Assembly: GCA_002162925.1 (NCBI GenBank)
Contig: MABC01000031.1
Location: 1-54,187, forward strand
Direction of reading: 5' to 3'
DNA from: Thalassotalea sp. 42_200_T64
GTDB lineage: Bacteria > Pseudomonadota > Gammaproteobacteria > Enterobacterales > Alteromonadaceae
Length of the DNA: 54,187 bases
Shown: in pieces, positions 30,579-40,119 of the stretch
How the letters are laid out: each line of letters starts with the position of its first letter
Position numbering within the stretch: the stretch's first letter is position 1
Position numbers and translations under genes: made by a program
Notes under the pieces: model-generated
What the model saw: the letters and a program-made list of their open reading frames with translations, nothing else
What the model was told of the DNA's origin: nothing
Databases searched by the model: none

Positions 30579-30608
30579 AACCTGAACTCATTACCCCGAT
30601 TTCAGGTT
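30579..30608 (+). promoter_or_regulatory. Hairpin in the mgtE leader
   Basis: AACCTGAA (30579-30586) pairs perfectly with TTCAGGTT (30601-30608), 22 bases before the mgtE start. No T run follows, so it is not a terminator. It could affect mgtE translation or bind a regulator; no known Mg2+ riboswitch class was recognised. Confidence 0.35.
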
Positions 30609-30630
30609 ATAAGCTTGCACAGGGTGATTC

Positions 30631-31992
30631 ATGCCAGACATATCAGAGCAAGAAATTAGCCAAAAACGTTTACTCGAAATTAATACCGCTTTAGAAAGTG
30701 GTATGTTCGTCTACGTGCGCAAAATGTTTCAGAACATGCCTGCTTATGATATCGCCTTACTGCTTGAATCTTCAACTTCGCGCAGTCGTACTATTTTATG
30801 GCAATTAACCGATGCTGATTTTCAGGGTGAAATTCTCGAAGAATTATCGGAAGAAGTACGTAAAGGCATTTTAAAGAACATGCAGCCGGAAAAGGTTGCT
30901 GCGGTTGCCGAAGGCATGGACATTGATGATCTTGCCGAAGTATTAAGAACGCTGCCCGACTCCGTTTATAATGAAGTTTTAAACTCAATGGACTCGCAAG
31001 ACAGAACGCGAGTTGAGCAAGCACTATCATACGAAGAGGATACCGCCGGCGGTATCATGAATACCGATACCATAACTCTTCGTCCTGATATCACGATTGA
31101 TGTGATATTACGTTATCTACGCTTAAAGGGTGAACTGCCAGAAGCCACTGATTCCTTCTATGTGGTTAACCGCCAGGATAAATTTATCGGTTCGGTATCC
31201 TTGGCCGCTCTCATTACCGCAAGGCCCGAACAAACAATTGGTGAAATCACCGATTACGACACCATACCAGTACCGGTAGATACTGAAGAATCGGAAGTGG
31301 CAAAATTGTTTGAACGCCATGATTGGTTCTCTGCCCCCGTTATTGATGCTGACGGCCGTTTATTAGGTCGTATCACCATTGATGATGTTATTGATATTAT
31401 TCGTGAAGATGCAGAACACTCAATGATGAGTATGGCCGGTCTGGACGATGAAGCCGATACCTTTGCCCCAGTGCTCAAAAGTACGCAACAGCGTTCAATT
31501 TGGCTGGGGGTAAACTTAATTACCGCTTTAATGGCCGTGGCGGTCTCGAGTATGTTTGAAGGCATTCTCGCAGAAATGGCGATATTAGCCGTACTTAACA
31601 CCTTAGTACCAAGTATGGGTGGCGTTGCCGGAAACCAGACGTTAACGCTGGTCATTCGTGGCATGGCACTAGGTCATATTGGTGAAAATAACTCACGTAT
31701 CATTCTTAACAAAGAAATTGCTGTCGGTTTTTTAAATGGCTTAATTTGGGCATTGTTCATTTCCGTAATTGTCGCCATCTGGAAACAAGATATTGTGCTT
31801 GGTGCCATCATTGCTTTTGCTATGCTGATGAATTTAACTGTCGCCGGTCTGGCAGGTGTTGCTACCCCGCTATTTTTGAAAAGAATAAATATCGACCCCG
31901 CTTTAGCCGGTAGTGTAATACTGACCACTATCACTGATGTGGTGGGGATATTTGCCTTCTTGGGGACGGCAACCTGGTTGTTAGGGAAGTAG
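30631..31992 (+). CDS. mgtE: Magnesium transporter MgtE
   Basis: MgtE is a dimeric, Mg2+-gated channel-like importer in the inner membrane. The 453 residues show the N-terminal superhelical domain (about 20-135, ILEELSEEVRKGILKNMQPEKVAA), a tandem CBS pair (about 140-265), the connecting helix, and five membrane helices (about 290-450). NTLVPSMGGVAGNQTLTLVIRG contains the pore signature. Closeness to npr is common in this order of bacteria. Confidence 0.95.
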   Translation: MPDISEQEISQKRLLEINTALESGMFVYVRKMFQNMPAYDIALLLESSTSRSRTILWQLTDADFQGEILEELSEEVRKGILKNMQPEKVAAVAEGMDIDDLAEVLRTLPDSVYNEVLNSMDSQDRTRVEQALSYEEDTAGGIMNTDTITLRPDITIDVILRYLRLKGELPEATDSFYVVNRQDKFIGSVSLAALITARPEQTIGEITDYDTIPVPVDTEESEVAKLFERHDWFSAPVIDADGRLLGRITIDDVIDIIREDAEHSMMSMAGLDDEADTFAPVLKSTQQRSIWLGVNLITALMAVAVSSMFEGILAEMAILAVLNTLVPSMGGVAGNQTLTLVIRGMALGHIGENNSRIILNKEIAVGFLNGLIWALFISVIVAIWKQDIVLGAIIAFAMLMNLTVAGLAGVATPLFLKRINIDPALAGSVILTTITDVVGIFAFLGTATWLLGK

Positions 31993-32266
31993 GTGAGAGA
32001 AACGAGAACATTCATCAATACGGTGTAAATTCGAATGCCTCTTTGTTAAAAGCAGAAGTAGAAAAAGAGCACCGTCATCCCATCATGCTTTTGGGTGGGA
32101 TCTCATTTAGGTTATAAAGAGGCTTTAAACGATAGAACCACAGTACGCTCGGGGAGATCCCGTGCAAAAACATCACGGGAAGACGGCGTACTTTTATGAG
32201 TTTTGGTGTCTAGGGATATTCTTTCCGTTTTTTCTAGTTCCCGTTCCTAGTTCCTCGTTCCTTCTT
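31993..32266. repeat. Intergenic repeat related to the composite element, with two strong hairpins
   Basis: The space between the convergent mgtE and pmbA genes has CCGTCATCCCA...TGGGTGGGATC as a first stem (about 32070-32101). A second, compound stem at about 32138-32195 has GTACGC/GCGTAC outside and CCCGTG/CACGGG inside. A low-complexity run of TAGTTCC/CGTTCC-like units follows to 32258. The CCGTCAT start and pyrimidine-rich tail echo the elements at 12331 and 17117, here in the opposite direction. Confidence 0.5.
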
Positions 32267-33610
32267 TTACTGTCCCGACACTTGCATTTCTTCGACAATA
32301 ATAGAGCCAGTTAAAATACTGCCGCGAGTGTCAAAATCATTACCTGTTGCCACTATCGATTTAAAGATATCTTTTAAGTTACCGGCAATTGTGATTTCTG
32401 AAACAGGGTAAGCAATTTCACCATTTTCAACCCAAAAACCGGCAGCACCACGAGAATAATCACCGTTTACAACATTCACTCCCTGACCCATCATTTCGGT
32501 AACTAACAAGCCGGTGCCCAGAGTTTTCAACATCGCCTCAAAGTCGCCGCCATTGGCAGAAATTTGCCAATTATGGATACCACCGGCGTTACCCGTTGAA
32601 GTAAGTCCTAACTTACGGGCTGAGTAGCTGGTTAAAAGATAGGTTTGCAACAAGCCATCGGTAATGATCTCTTTATCATGGGTGGCAACACCTTCGGCGT
32701 CAAAACTGCTACTGGCTAAGGCTCTCAATACATGCGGTCGCTCAGAAATACTCAAGTGCGATGAAAACACCGGCTTACCAATAGCATCGAGTAGAAAAGA
32801 CGAATTACGGTATAAATTACCACCACTGATCGCTGCAATAAAATGGCCAAATAAACTATTAGCCACATCGGCACGAAACATTACCGGCACTTTTTGGGTC
32901 TTTAACTTTTGACTGTTTAAGCGAGCGATAGCAGCGGTTGCCGATTCAATACCAACCTGCTTTGCTGACTGTAACTGCGCAAATTCACGACTTACCGTAT
33001 AACTATAATCACGCTGCATATCCTCGCCAGAACTTGCAATCATCATACAACTTAAACTGTGGCGTGTACTTGGATAACCGACCAGCTGACCATGACTGTT
33101 GCCGTACACTTTAAACCCTTCGTAACTGGCAAAATTGGCACCATCCGAATTAGTGATCTTGGCATCATATGACAACGCGCTGCTTTCAGCTTCTATCGCA
33201 ATAGCGATCGCTTGTTCCGTAGATAATTGCTGTGGATGAAACAAGTCTAAATCTTGCGGAGTAAACGCTAACAATTCTTTATCGGCAAGGCCTGAACAAG
33301 GATCGACTGAGGTATATTTAGCAATATTGACCGCCGCTTGCACCGACTGCTGTAACGCAGTTTCGCTTAAGTCAGCAGTAGAAGCCGAGCCTTTACGACC
33401 ATCTTTGTAGACCGTGATCCCTAACGCGCCGTCATTGGTAAACTCTACTGTATCCACTTCACCAAGCCGGGTTGACACACTCAGCCCTTGTTGTTTACTG
33501 ATCGATACCTCGGCATCATCAGCCCCCAGTTTTTTGGCTAACTCTAACACTTGTGCAACACTGTTTTTTACATGCCCGATGGCATCATTGATTGATTCAG
33601 CTTTATCCAT
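32267..33610 (-). CDS. pmbA: Metalloprotease subunit PmbA (TldE)
   Basis: PmbA forms a heterodimer with TldD that trims peptides inside a closed chamber; in E. coli the pair matures microcin B17 and degrades the antitoxin CcdA. The 447 residues match the PmbA/TldE subunit, which lacks the zinc motif. Recognisable parts are LSVSTRLGEVDTVEFTNDGALGI, GVATHDKEIITDGLLQTYLL and VVNGDYSRGAAGFWVENGEI. Its partner tldD lies 900 bases away across darP. Confidence 0.95.
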   Translation of the reverse strand: MDKAESINDAIGHVKNSVAQVLELAKKLGADDAEVSISKQQGLSVSTRLGEVDTVEFTNDGALGITVYKDGRKGSASTADLSETALQQSVQAAVNIAKYTSVDPCSGLADKELLAFTPQDLDLFHPQQLSTEQAIAIAIEAESSALSYDAKITNSDGANFASYEGFKVYGNSHGQLVGYPSTRHSLSCMMIASSGEDMQRDYSYTVSREFAQLQSAKQVGIESATAAIARLNSQKLKTQKVPVMFRADVANSLFGHFIAAISGGNLYRNSSFLLDAIGKPVFSSHLSISERPHVLRALASSSFDAEGVATHDKEIITDGLLQTYLLTSYSARKLGLTSTGNAGGIHNWQISANGGDFEAMLKTLGTGLLVTEMMGQGVNVVNGDYSRGAAGFWVENGEIAYPVSEITIAGNLKDIFKSIVATGNDFDTRGSILTGSIIVEEMQVSGQ

Positions 33611-33918
33611 ATTTTACATCTACAGTTATATCGGTATCGAGGGGATTATTCTTGCTAGCATAGCATATAGAACTCAATTAATTAACTCACTGTCCTCTTC
33701 AAATTTTTGATTGTTCGAGTGTTTTTGATAAGTACTGGTTTGACTGGATACTTTTGTCGATTGTTAATTTGCACATCTACTCATTTTATAAACCTGCATC
33801 TTGAATTGCAATTGCGCAAGCGCTCTGAAACCTGCATCTATATACTCGCATCTTGAGGTGGTTTGGGGTTATAATTGTTGCCTTATTTTTAGTGACCCGG
33901 CAATTTGAAGATTTAGTT
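33611..33918. other. Divergent gap between pmbA and darP with a repeat shared with the far right end
   Basis: About 308 bases with no gene. It holds promoters for both flanking genes. The segment 33793-33853 has three spaced (C)GCATCT units around TTGCGCAAGCGCTCTGAAA (33812-33830). This 19-mer recurs in inverted orientation at 53861-53879, and with flanks the match is 26 of 28 bases. Confidence 0.6.
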
Positions 33919-34437
33919 ATGGCAAAGAAGAAAGCAAAAGAGATCGATGAAGATATCATCATCGTTAGCAAAACCGAAATTAAGCAAGATATGAAAAAAA
34001 TGCAGAAATTGGGTGAGCAAATTTGTAAGTTAAATCGGAATCAGCGAAATAAATTGCCATTAAATGAAGAGATAGAAGCGGCGTTAACCATCGCCGATAA
34101 AATTCGCGGCAAGCACGATGCCTTTCATCGTAATGTACAATTTATTGCCAAGCAATTATCCGCTTCAAATCATGAAGAAATTCAATTTGAACTCGACAAG
34201 TTGAACAACAAACACTCACAAGAGTTAATTAAAGTCGCCAAACTCGAAGACATACGTGACCAGTTAATTAATCAGGGCACTGACAAAATTGAAGAGTTGC
34301 TGGCAAACTATGAAGGGTTTGAACGCCAACGTATGCGTCAGTTAGTGCGCCAAGCAGCGAAAGAAGTAAAGCAAGAAAAGCCTGGAAAAAACTTAAAAGA
34401 ATTATTTAAATATTTAAAAGATAATATTCCTTTTTAA
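33919..34437 (+). CDS. darP: Ribosome-associated protein DarP (YjgA)
   Basis: DarP binds late 50S precursors and helps the maturation of the peptidyl transferase centre. The frame opens at 33853, but ATG 33919 gives the usual start (AKKKAKEIDEDIIIVSKTE) and 172 residues. The helical chain carries the family features LGEQICKLNRNQRNKLPL and the C-terminal RMRQLVRQAAKEVKQEKPGK. It is usually beside pmbA and tldD, as here. Confidence 0.94.
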   Translation: MAKKKAKEIDEDIIIVSKTEIKQDMKKMQKLGEQICKLNRNQRNKLPLNEEIEAALTIADKIRGKHDAFHRNVQFIAKQLSASNHEEIQFELDKLNNKHSQELIKVAKLEDIRDQLINQGTDKIEELLANYEGFERQRMRQLVRQAAKEVKQEKPGKNLKELFKYLKDNIPF

Positions 34438-34459
34438 CTGTTATTTTTAAAACTAGAGA

Positions 34460-34497
34460 CAGAGTCAAATTATCGATTTGACTCTGCCCCTTTTTTT
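34460..34497 (+). terminator. Terminator after darP
   Basis: CAGAGTCAAAT (34460-34470) pairs with ATTTGACTCTG (34476-34486) around TATCG: an 11-bp perfect stem. CCCC and seven T follow, so the T run starts four bases past the stem. Confidence 0.8.
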
Positions 34498-34511
34498 ATT
34501 TCAATTTGCTA

Positions 34512-35954
34512 TTACTGAGTGCCGCCAATGGTCATTTCATCGATTTTTAAGGTCGGTTGACCAACGCCCACCGGAATACTTTGGCCGTCTTTCCCACATA
34601 CGCCAACGCCACTATCGAGCGCCAGATCATTACCGACCATACTCACTTGCTGCATTGCTTCTGGGCCACTGCCAATTAATGTCGCGCCTTTCACTGGTGC
34701 AGTTATTTCACCGTCTTCAATCAGGTATGCTTCGGCAGTGGTAAACACGAACTTGCCTGAGGTGATATCTACCTGGCCACCGGCAAAATTAGGCGCATAA
34801 ATACCTTTTTTTACCGACTTGATAATATCTTTCGGTGAGTGCTCGCCCGCGAGCATATAAGTATTGGTCATGCGTGGTAATGGCAAATGTGCATAAGATT
34901 CGCGACGACCATTACCCGTGGGTTTAACCCCCATCAAATGGGCATTATGCTTATCTTGCATGTAGCCTTTTAATACCCCATTTTCAATCAGTACATTATA
35001 CTGGCCGGGCGTGCCCTCATCATCAATGGCCACTGAACCGCGACGATCATGCATAGTGCCGTCATCGACAATGGTGCAGTGTTTTGACGCGACTTGCTGA
35101 CCGATTTTTCCAGAAAAAGCGGAAGAGCCTTTTCGATTAAAATCGCCTTCAAGACCATGGCCAACAGCTTCATGCAACAATACTCCGGGCCAACCGGCAC
35201 CTAACACTACCGGTAACATCCCGGCGGGCGCATCAACGGCAACCAAATTTACCAGCGCTTGCCTTACGGCTTCTTCTGCATATTGCTGGTAACGTGGTTT
35301 ACCACCTTCTACTTCAAAAAAGTAACTGTAGCCGACACGAGCTCCACCCCCTGAGTTTCCGCGTTCACGTTTGCCGTTATCCTCTACCAGTACAGAGCAG
35401 TTCAAGCGCACTAAAGGTCGTATATCGGTGGCAAAAGTACCATCACTGGCAGCAACCAATATTTTTTCATAAACACCTGATAAGCTAACAATCACCTGCT
35501 CAACGCGAGTGTCTTGATCTCGTGCATGAGCTTCAACATCATGCAGTAAAGTGATCTTTTGCTCTTGTGATAGAGTCGCTAACGGATCTTCGCTAGTATA
35601 CAGCGCACTTTGTTGTTGCCCTGAGAATACTTTTATCGTTTGGCTCTTGTCATCTTGCACAATACCACGGGCTGCAGAGCCTGCTTTTAATAAGGCATTG
35701 GCATTGATGTCATCCGAATAGGCAAAGCCGGTTTTTTCACCACTTATCGCTCGTACGCCGACGCCGCGTTCAATATTATACGAACCTTCTTTTACAATCC
35801 CATCTTCGAGCATCCAGGATTCATGGCTCGATGATTGAAAATATAGATCGGCAAAATCAATGTTGCGGCTGCAAATATGATCTAATACCTTGCTCAGATC
35901 TTCCTGACCGAGTTGGCTTGCGTGTAAAAGTTCTTGTTCAACCAAATTCATCAT
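34512..35954 (-). CDS. tldD: Metalloprotease subunit TldD
   Basis: TldD is the catalytic half of the TldD/PmbA peptidase. The 480 residues include the zinc motif HEAVGH (261-266; HExxxH) within [18 protein letters not shown]. Family blocks [20 protein letters not shown] and [18 protein letters not shown] lie near the two ends. It closes the leftward run that begins with mreB. Confidence 0.96.
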   Translation of the reverse strand: MMNLVEQELLHASQLGQEDLSKVLDHICSRNIDFADLYFQSSSHESWMLEDGIVKEGSYNIERGVGVRAISGEKTGFAYSDDINANALLKAGSAARGIVQDDKSQTIKVFSGQQQSALYTSEDPLATLSQEQKITLLHDVEAHARDQDTRVEQVIVSLSGVYEKILVAASDGTFATDIRPLVRLNCSVLVEDNGKRERGNSGGGARVGYSYFFEVEGGKPRYQQYAEEAVRQALVNLVAVDAPAGMLPVVLGAGWPGVLLHEAVGHGLEGDFNRKGSSAFSGKIGQQVASKHCTIVDDGTMHDRRGSVAIDDEGTPGQYNVLIENGVLKGYMQDKHNAHLMGVKPTGNGRRESYAHLPLPRMTNTYMLAGEHSPKDIIKSVKKGIYAPNFAGGQVDITSGKFVFTTAEAYLIEDGEITAPVKGATLIGSGPEAMQQVSMVGNDLALDSGVGVCGKDGQSIPVGVGQPTLKIDEMTIGGTQ

Positions 35955-36147
35955 AGTTTCCGTGATAGTTTAAGTGTTCGTTGCTGTGCTACTAAGGTCT
36001 GTTGACCTTTGCTGTGCATTTTTGCAGCGTTTAGGCACCATTTTAGCACGACTGAAAATTTATTATGGGTAGAGACCGGGATATCGGTTCTCAGTTTCTT
36101 TAACAAGCCAGAATCGAAACTGGCGCTAATAAACCCTGTACCTTGCT

Positions 36148-39100
36148 TTAGCCATTATTACCCTTTTTTTCTTCACCGATTAACTCAGTCGACTCGGTCT
36201 TAGATCCAGTTTCAGGTTTCTGTTCTGGTTTCTGTTCAGATTTCTGTTCGGGTTGGGCTTGATCCGGCTTACTTTTTCCGACGTTGACGTTTCGACTCTT
36301 TCGATCAACTTCTTTCAATTTTGGCTCCGCGGTACTGCCGGTTAATTCAAAATTGATCACCGAAAACACTTCGGCTTTCTCTATCACTTGATCACCAGCA
36401 AGAATAATCACGCCGATAATTGGATTAACTACCCAAGCAGCAATAACCGGTAAACTTGAAGTCACTTTCGGCGCAAAAGCCAATTTATAATCAAGTTGAT
36501 TAGTCGTCAGGTTGGTATTGCCTTTGATGGTTAAATTGCCAGCCGAACCATTCATTTTCAGGTTATCGGTATAAACGATGCCGTTTGCTACGTTAAATGT
36601 ACCTTTAAAGTCATCATAAAACATCCCCTTGGAAAAAATATCACGAAAGTCTAAAGTTAATTTTCTGACCAAAGACTGCAAACTGAAAAGGGATAATAAT
36701 CGAGCTCCCTGGTCGCTAACATCGGCAAGGTAGCCATCATCGAGTTTGCCTTTAAACTTACCATTTAACGTCGAAAAATTGAATTGATGTGGTCCGCCTT
36801 GCCAATTAAAATTAAAACTGCTTTTCATGCCACTGTCTTTAATGCCAGACGCGATACCAAATGCGGCAATTTCTTTTTCAATATCTTTGGTACTGAGGCT
36901 ACCGGAGAGCGAGGTGATATCTACAGTATTATCTTTTTTCCAGCTGCCGCTAAGGCCAATTTTATTGCCCTTGCGCTTGGCGGTAAAAGATTTCAAACTG
37001 AGTAATTCATTAGAAGTATTTTCTAAATCAAACTTCACCTTGCCAAGGTCTAACTGCTTATAACGACAACTATCACAAGAAAACCTTATTTGTGGTATTT
37101 CCGCAGGACTAATAACTGCTAGGTCAGAACTTTCTGCGACGCTACTTTGCTCTGTTTTGCTAGTATTGGCGCCGTCGGTAGTTTGCTCAGTATTAGTAAA
37201 ATGAATATAATCGGCGTCTATTTCAATCCCTTGTTCGGCAAAGTCGTGATAAAACTTGATCCGGCTACGAACTTGCTCACCGTTTAATTGCAATAACCAC
37301 CATTGTTGCTGATTGAGTAAATTGAAATCAACATCGGTGATCATCTGTCCAAAAAAATCTACTTCATTGACATCACCACGAATTCTTTTTGGCACTTGCA
37401 ATAAAGCGGCTCCTGCAGTGTCTTCATTATTACCTATAGAATCTGGTAGTGAATCAACTATATCAAAAATAAGCTCATGCCATTGTTGATAGACAATGCT
37501 ATCCAGGCCGGTGGTAATGTGAAAACCCTTCATCGGCAATAACATTTTTTCATCACCTAAGGTCAGTTGTGCCCGTTCAAAGGTGACTTTTTGATGATCT
37601 AAATCCCCATAAAAACTTAACTTGTCACCAAATTGGGCTTTAATGGTTGATTTTAAAGAACCACCTTTGACTATGGCGGTTAAATTCTGCTGCTCACCAT
37701 GCGGTTTCAAATAGGGCGCAGGCAAAGCCAAATCGGCTTGTTCAAGGGTTGAAGAAATATCTAATTGATAACTAAATTCTCCATCTTGCGGGATCGCTAA
37801 AGCAAGGCGGCCTTGCCAATCGAGTACGCCATTGAAATAACTATGTAACGGCTGTGGTATTTGTGGACGATACGCTGCTTGCTGCCAGTTAGCTAGAAGT
37901 TCGATATTGAGTTGATAAAAATCACCTTCAGTGTATCCATCAACATTGAGTGCCATCGGCATGCCACGCCAATCAAGAGTTAAATTTTCAGTACTAATGA
38001 CTTCATTGCTAAAGCTTAACTGGCCATTGACCTTACTAAAGTCCATTGCTGGTGCGCTGAGCTTGATTTGATTACCATTTAGATTGATCAGTCCACGCGC
38101 TACGGTGTTGTCGGTATCTGCCAGCGGTACATCTAAGGCAAAGGTTCCGGTGATAGGACCTTGTGCACCAATAACATCAAGTGTTGCCCCTACACTGCCT
38201 GCCATTGGGCTCGCCAACATCAATTTATGTACGGCTTCGGCTTGTGTGGCTACAGGCACACGAACCGTTAATATTGAATCGCCACTTAATGATTCAATAC
38301 CAACAACGACATCTTTAGTTGCTGTCCCCATTAAGTCACCGTCGTAAGCGGTGATTAGCATAGAATCGTTAGTGAAATTTAAGTTTAGCTGAGCTTGCTC
38401 TATCGCAGGCCAGGTTTCGACAAAGCGATATTTTGCCCGCTCGATATCGGCATCGACGATAAAAATACCACTGTTATCCAAAAAGGGGAAGGTGCTAACC
38501 GGACCATTAACTAACACCGCAGCTTGCGTAATATCACCATGAAAAATAGCGCCGGTTAAATAGTCGACTAAACTTTTGCTCATCACCGGCAGTGGTAAAT
38601 AATATTGCGCTTTACTGACATCCCCCTGATGAATATAAGCAAATAAACTTAAGCTACCACTTTGCTGATTTTCCTGTAAAAATTGCACATCAGCAGAGGC
38701 GGATAGTTCATCAGAAACTAGTTGAATATCAGAGACTGCTAACTTCCATCCAGCATTGCCCCAATTTAGCTCAGTACGGGCAGTCAATTGATTAAACGGT
38801 ATCGGGCGCGAAAAAACGTCGGCAAAATCCAAAGCACTATCGTGCGCATCAATATCCAGCTGTATTTTGTCAGTGTCAAATAGCAGTTCACCCGAAACGT
38901 GTTCGATTCCCGGGATACCATTTGACCCTTGCCAGCCTAAATTATCGAGTAATAATTTTACTTGCACAACATTGGCTGTTTTACGCATTTGGATATTGTT
39001 AACAGCACCGCTTATTTGTAAACCTGAATATTTAGCCAGGGCCGGAAAATTGTCACTAATTACCGGAAATAATTGCCATAAATTATCTAATGAAACGCCT

Positions 39101-40119
39101 GAAATATTGGTAATAAATTCGCCATCTTTGGCCGAGCCCTGAAACTGAAGACTTGCCCATGGAGCATCATTAAAGGACACATTAAAGTTGCTTGATTGCA
39201 TGTTGAAACCGTAATCATTGTCTTGACGATACACGCTGATATCACCCGCAGGTATTTTCAAATAATGTTGTTGTTCATCACTATTCCAGGAAAACACATT
39301 TTCCCCGAGAGATACATGCATTTCGGTGGCTATGCCCTGGTCGATTTCAAGCCAGGACTGAAAATTTATTGTAGAATTAAATTGTTCTGATTTTTCTGCA
39401 AAATAATGTTCTAGCCACGCCGATAAATTAATATTACTGCCTTCTAAATAGACCTGCCCTTGTAAATCTTTTCTGTTTTCACCGGTTAGTTCCACCACTA
39501 ATTTTGCACTGTTAGTCGACACGCCAGCGATTTCAACTTTGCCAATACCTCTGTGGACATTGTCTTCATTATGCCAGGCAAGCTTATTAATAATGACGAC
39601 ATGCTCACGGGTTGGGTGTTTAAAGGTAATTTTGCTGCCCATTACTGAAAATCGATTAACCTGCTGGAGTAATAATTCTGATAGCGCGTCAATATCTGTT
39701 TCTGTTTCTGATTCTATGCTTTCACTGCTCTTAAACAAAGTCCGATTTATGGTTACTTCACCGCCGATCAAGGTTAAATTATTGGTCTTCAATTTCTGTG
39801 CTTTTATCGAACCCCAAAAATCAATGCCAATGTCAATTTCATCGATTTCAACAAAAAATGCCGCGGAATCGGACAAGATCACATCTTTAATGATTAAGGT
39901 AGGACCAAACTGCTTCCAGGCTGCTGATAAATGACCAATCTCTACCTCACCCTGATAGATTTCGTTGATGTAGTCTTCAAGATCCGTGGTAAACGTATCG
40001 GCATAAGGTAAAAATACCCGCGCAGATGTTAACAGCACAGCAAAGAGCACCAACAAAACTGCCAGGGTTTTATAGAGTCGGTTTAACCAGCTATTTAGAA
40101 AGGTCCACAACGTTTTCAC
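36148..40119 (-). CDS. yhdP: AsmA-like inner-membrane protein YhdP (phospholipid bridge)
   Basis: YhdP belongs to the AsmA-like proteins, with TamB and YdbH, thought to move phospholipid from inner to outer membrane through a long hydrophobic groove. The 1323 residues have an N-terminal membrane helix (LAVLLVLFAVLLTSARVFL, about 19-37), a DUF3971 region, and a C-terminal AsmA2 part (KLDDGYLADVSDQGARLLSLFSLQSL-like, about 1120-1260). The last 45 residues are low-complexity (repeats of EQKPE) and likely disordered. It overlaps rng by one base. Confidence 0.94.
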   Translation of the reverse strand: MKTLWTFLNSWLNRLYKTLAVLLVLFAVLLTSARVFLPYADTFTTDLEDYINEIYQGEVEIGHLSAAWKQFGPTLIIKDVILSDSAAFFVEIDEIDIGIDFWGSIKAQKLKTNNLTLIGGEVTINRTLFKSSESIESETETDIDALSELLLQQVNRFSVMGSKITFKHPTREHVVIINKLAWHNEDNVHRGIGKVEIAGVSTNSAKLVVELTGENRKDLQGQVYLEGSNINLSAWLEHYFAEKSEQFNSTINFQSWLEIDQGIATEMHVSLGENVFSWNSDEQQHYLKIPAGDISVYRQDNDYGFNMQSSNFNVSFNDAPWASLQFQGSAKDGEFITNISGVSLDNLWQLFPVISDNFPALAKYSGLQISGAVNNIQMRKTANVVQVKLLLDNLGWQGSNGIPGIEHVSGELLFDTDKIQLDIDAHDSALDFADVFSRPIPFNQLTARTELNWGNAGWKLAVSDIQLVSDELSASADVQFLQENQQSGSLSLFAYIHQGDVSKAQYYLPLPVMSKSLVDYLTGAIFHGDITQAAVLVNGPVSTFPFLDNSGIFIVDADIERAKYRFVETWPAIEQAQLNLNFTNDSMLITAYDGDLMGTATKDVVVGIESLSGDSILTVRVPVATQAEAVHKLMLASPMAGSVGATLDVIGAQGPITGTFALDVPLADTDNTVARGLINLNGNQIKLSAPAMDFSKVNGQLSFSNEVISTENLTLDWRGMPMALNVDGYTEGDFYQLNIELLANWQQAAYRPQIPQPLHSYFNGVLDWQGRLALAIPQDGEFSYQLDISSTLEQADLALPAPYLKPHGEQQNLTAIVKGGSLKSTIKAQFGDKLSFYGDLDHQKVTFERAQLTLGDEKMLLPMKGFHITTGLDSIVYQQWHELIFDIVDSLPDSIGNNEDTAGAALLQVPKRIRGDVNEVDFFGQMITDVDFNLLNQQQWWLLQLNGEQVRSRIKFYHDFAEQGIEIDADYIHFTNTEQTTDGANTSKTEQSSVAESSDLAVISPAEIPQIRFSCDSCRYKQLDLGKVKFDLENTSNELLSLKSFTAKRKGNKIGLSGSWKKDNTVDITSLSGSLSTKDIEKEIAAFGIASGIKDSGMKSSFNFNWQGGPHQFNFSTLNGKFKGKLDDGYLADVSDQGARLLSLFSLQSLVRKLTLDFRDIFSKGMFYDDFKGTFNVANGIVYTDNLKMNGSAGNLTIKGNTNLTTNQLDYKLAFAPKVTSSLPVIAAWVVNPIIGVIILAGDQVIEKAEVFSVINFELTGSTAEPKLKEVDRKSRNVNVGKSKPDQAQPEQKSEQKPEQKPETGSKTESTELIGEEKKGNNG

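Noticed and set aside
36072-36092. GAGACCGG...CGGTTCTC hairpin between tldD and yhdP as a regulator
   Set aside because: The pairing is imperfect, with no T run, and the flanking genes appear to be transcribed together through it.
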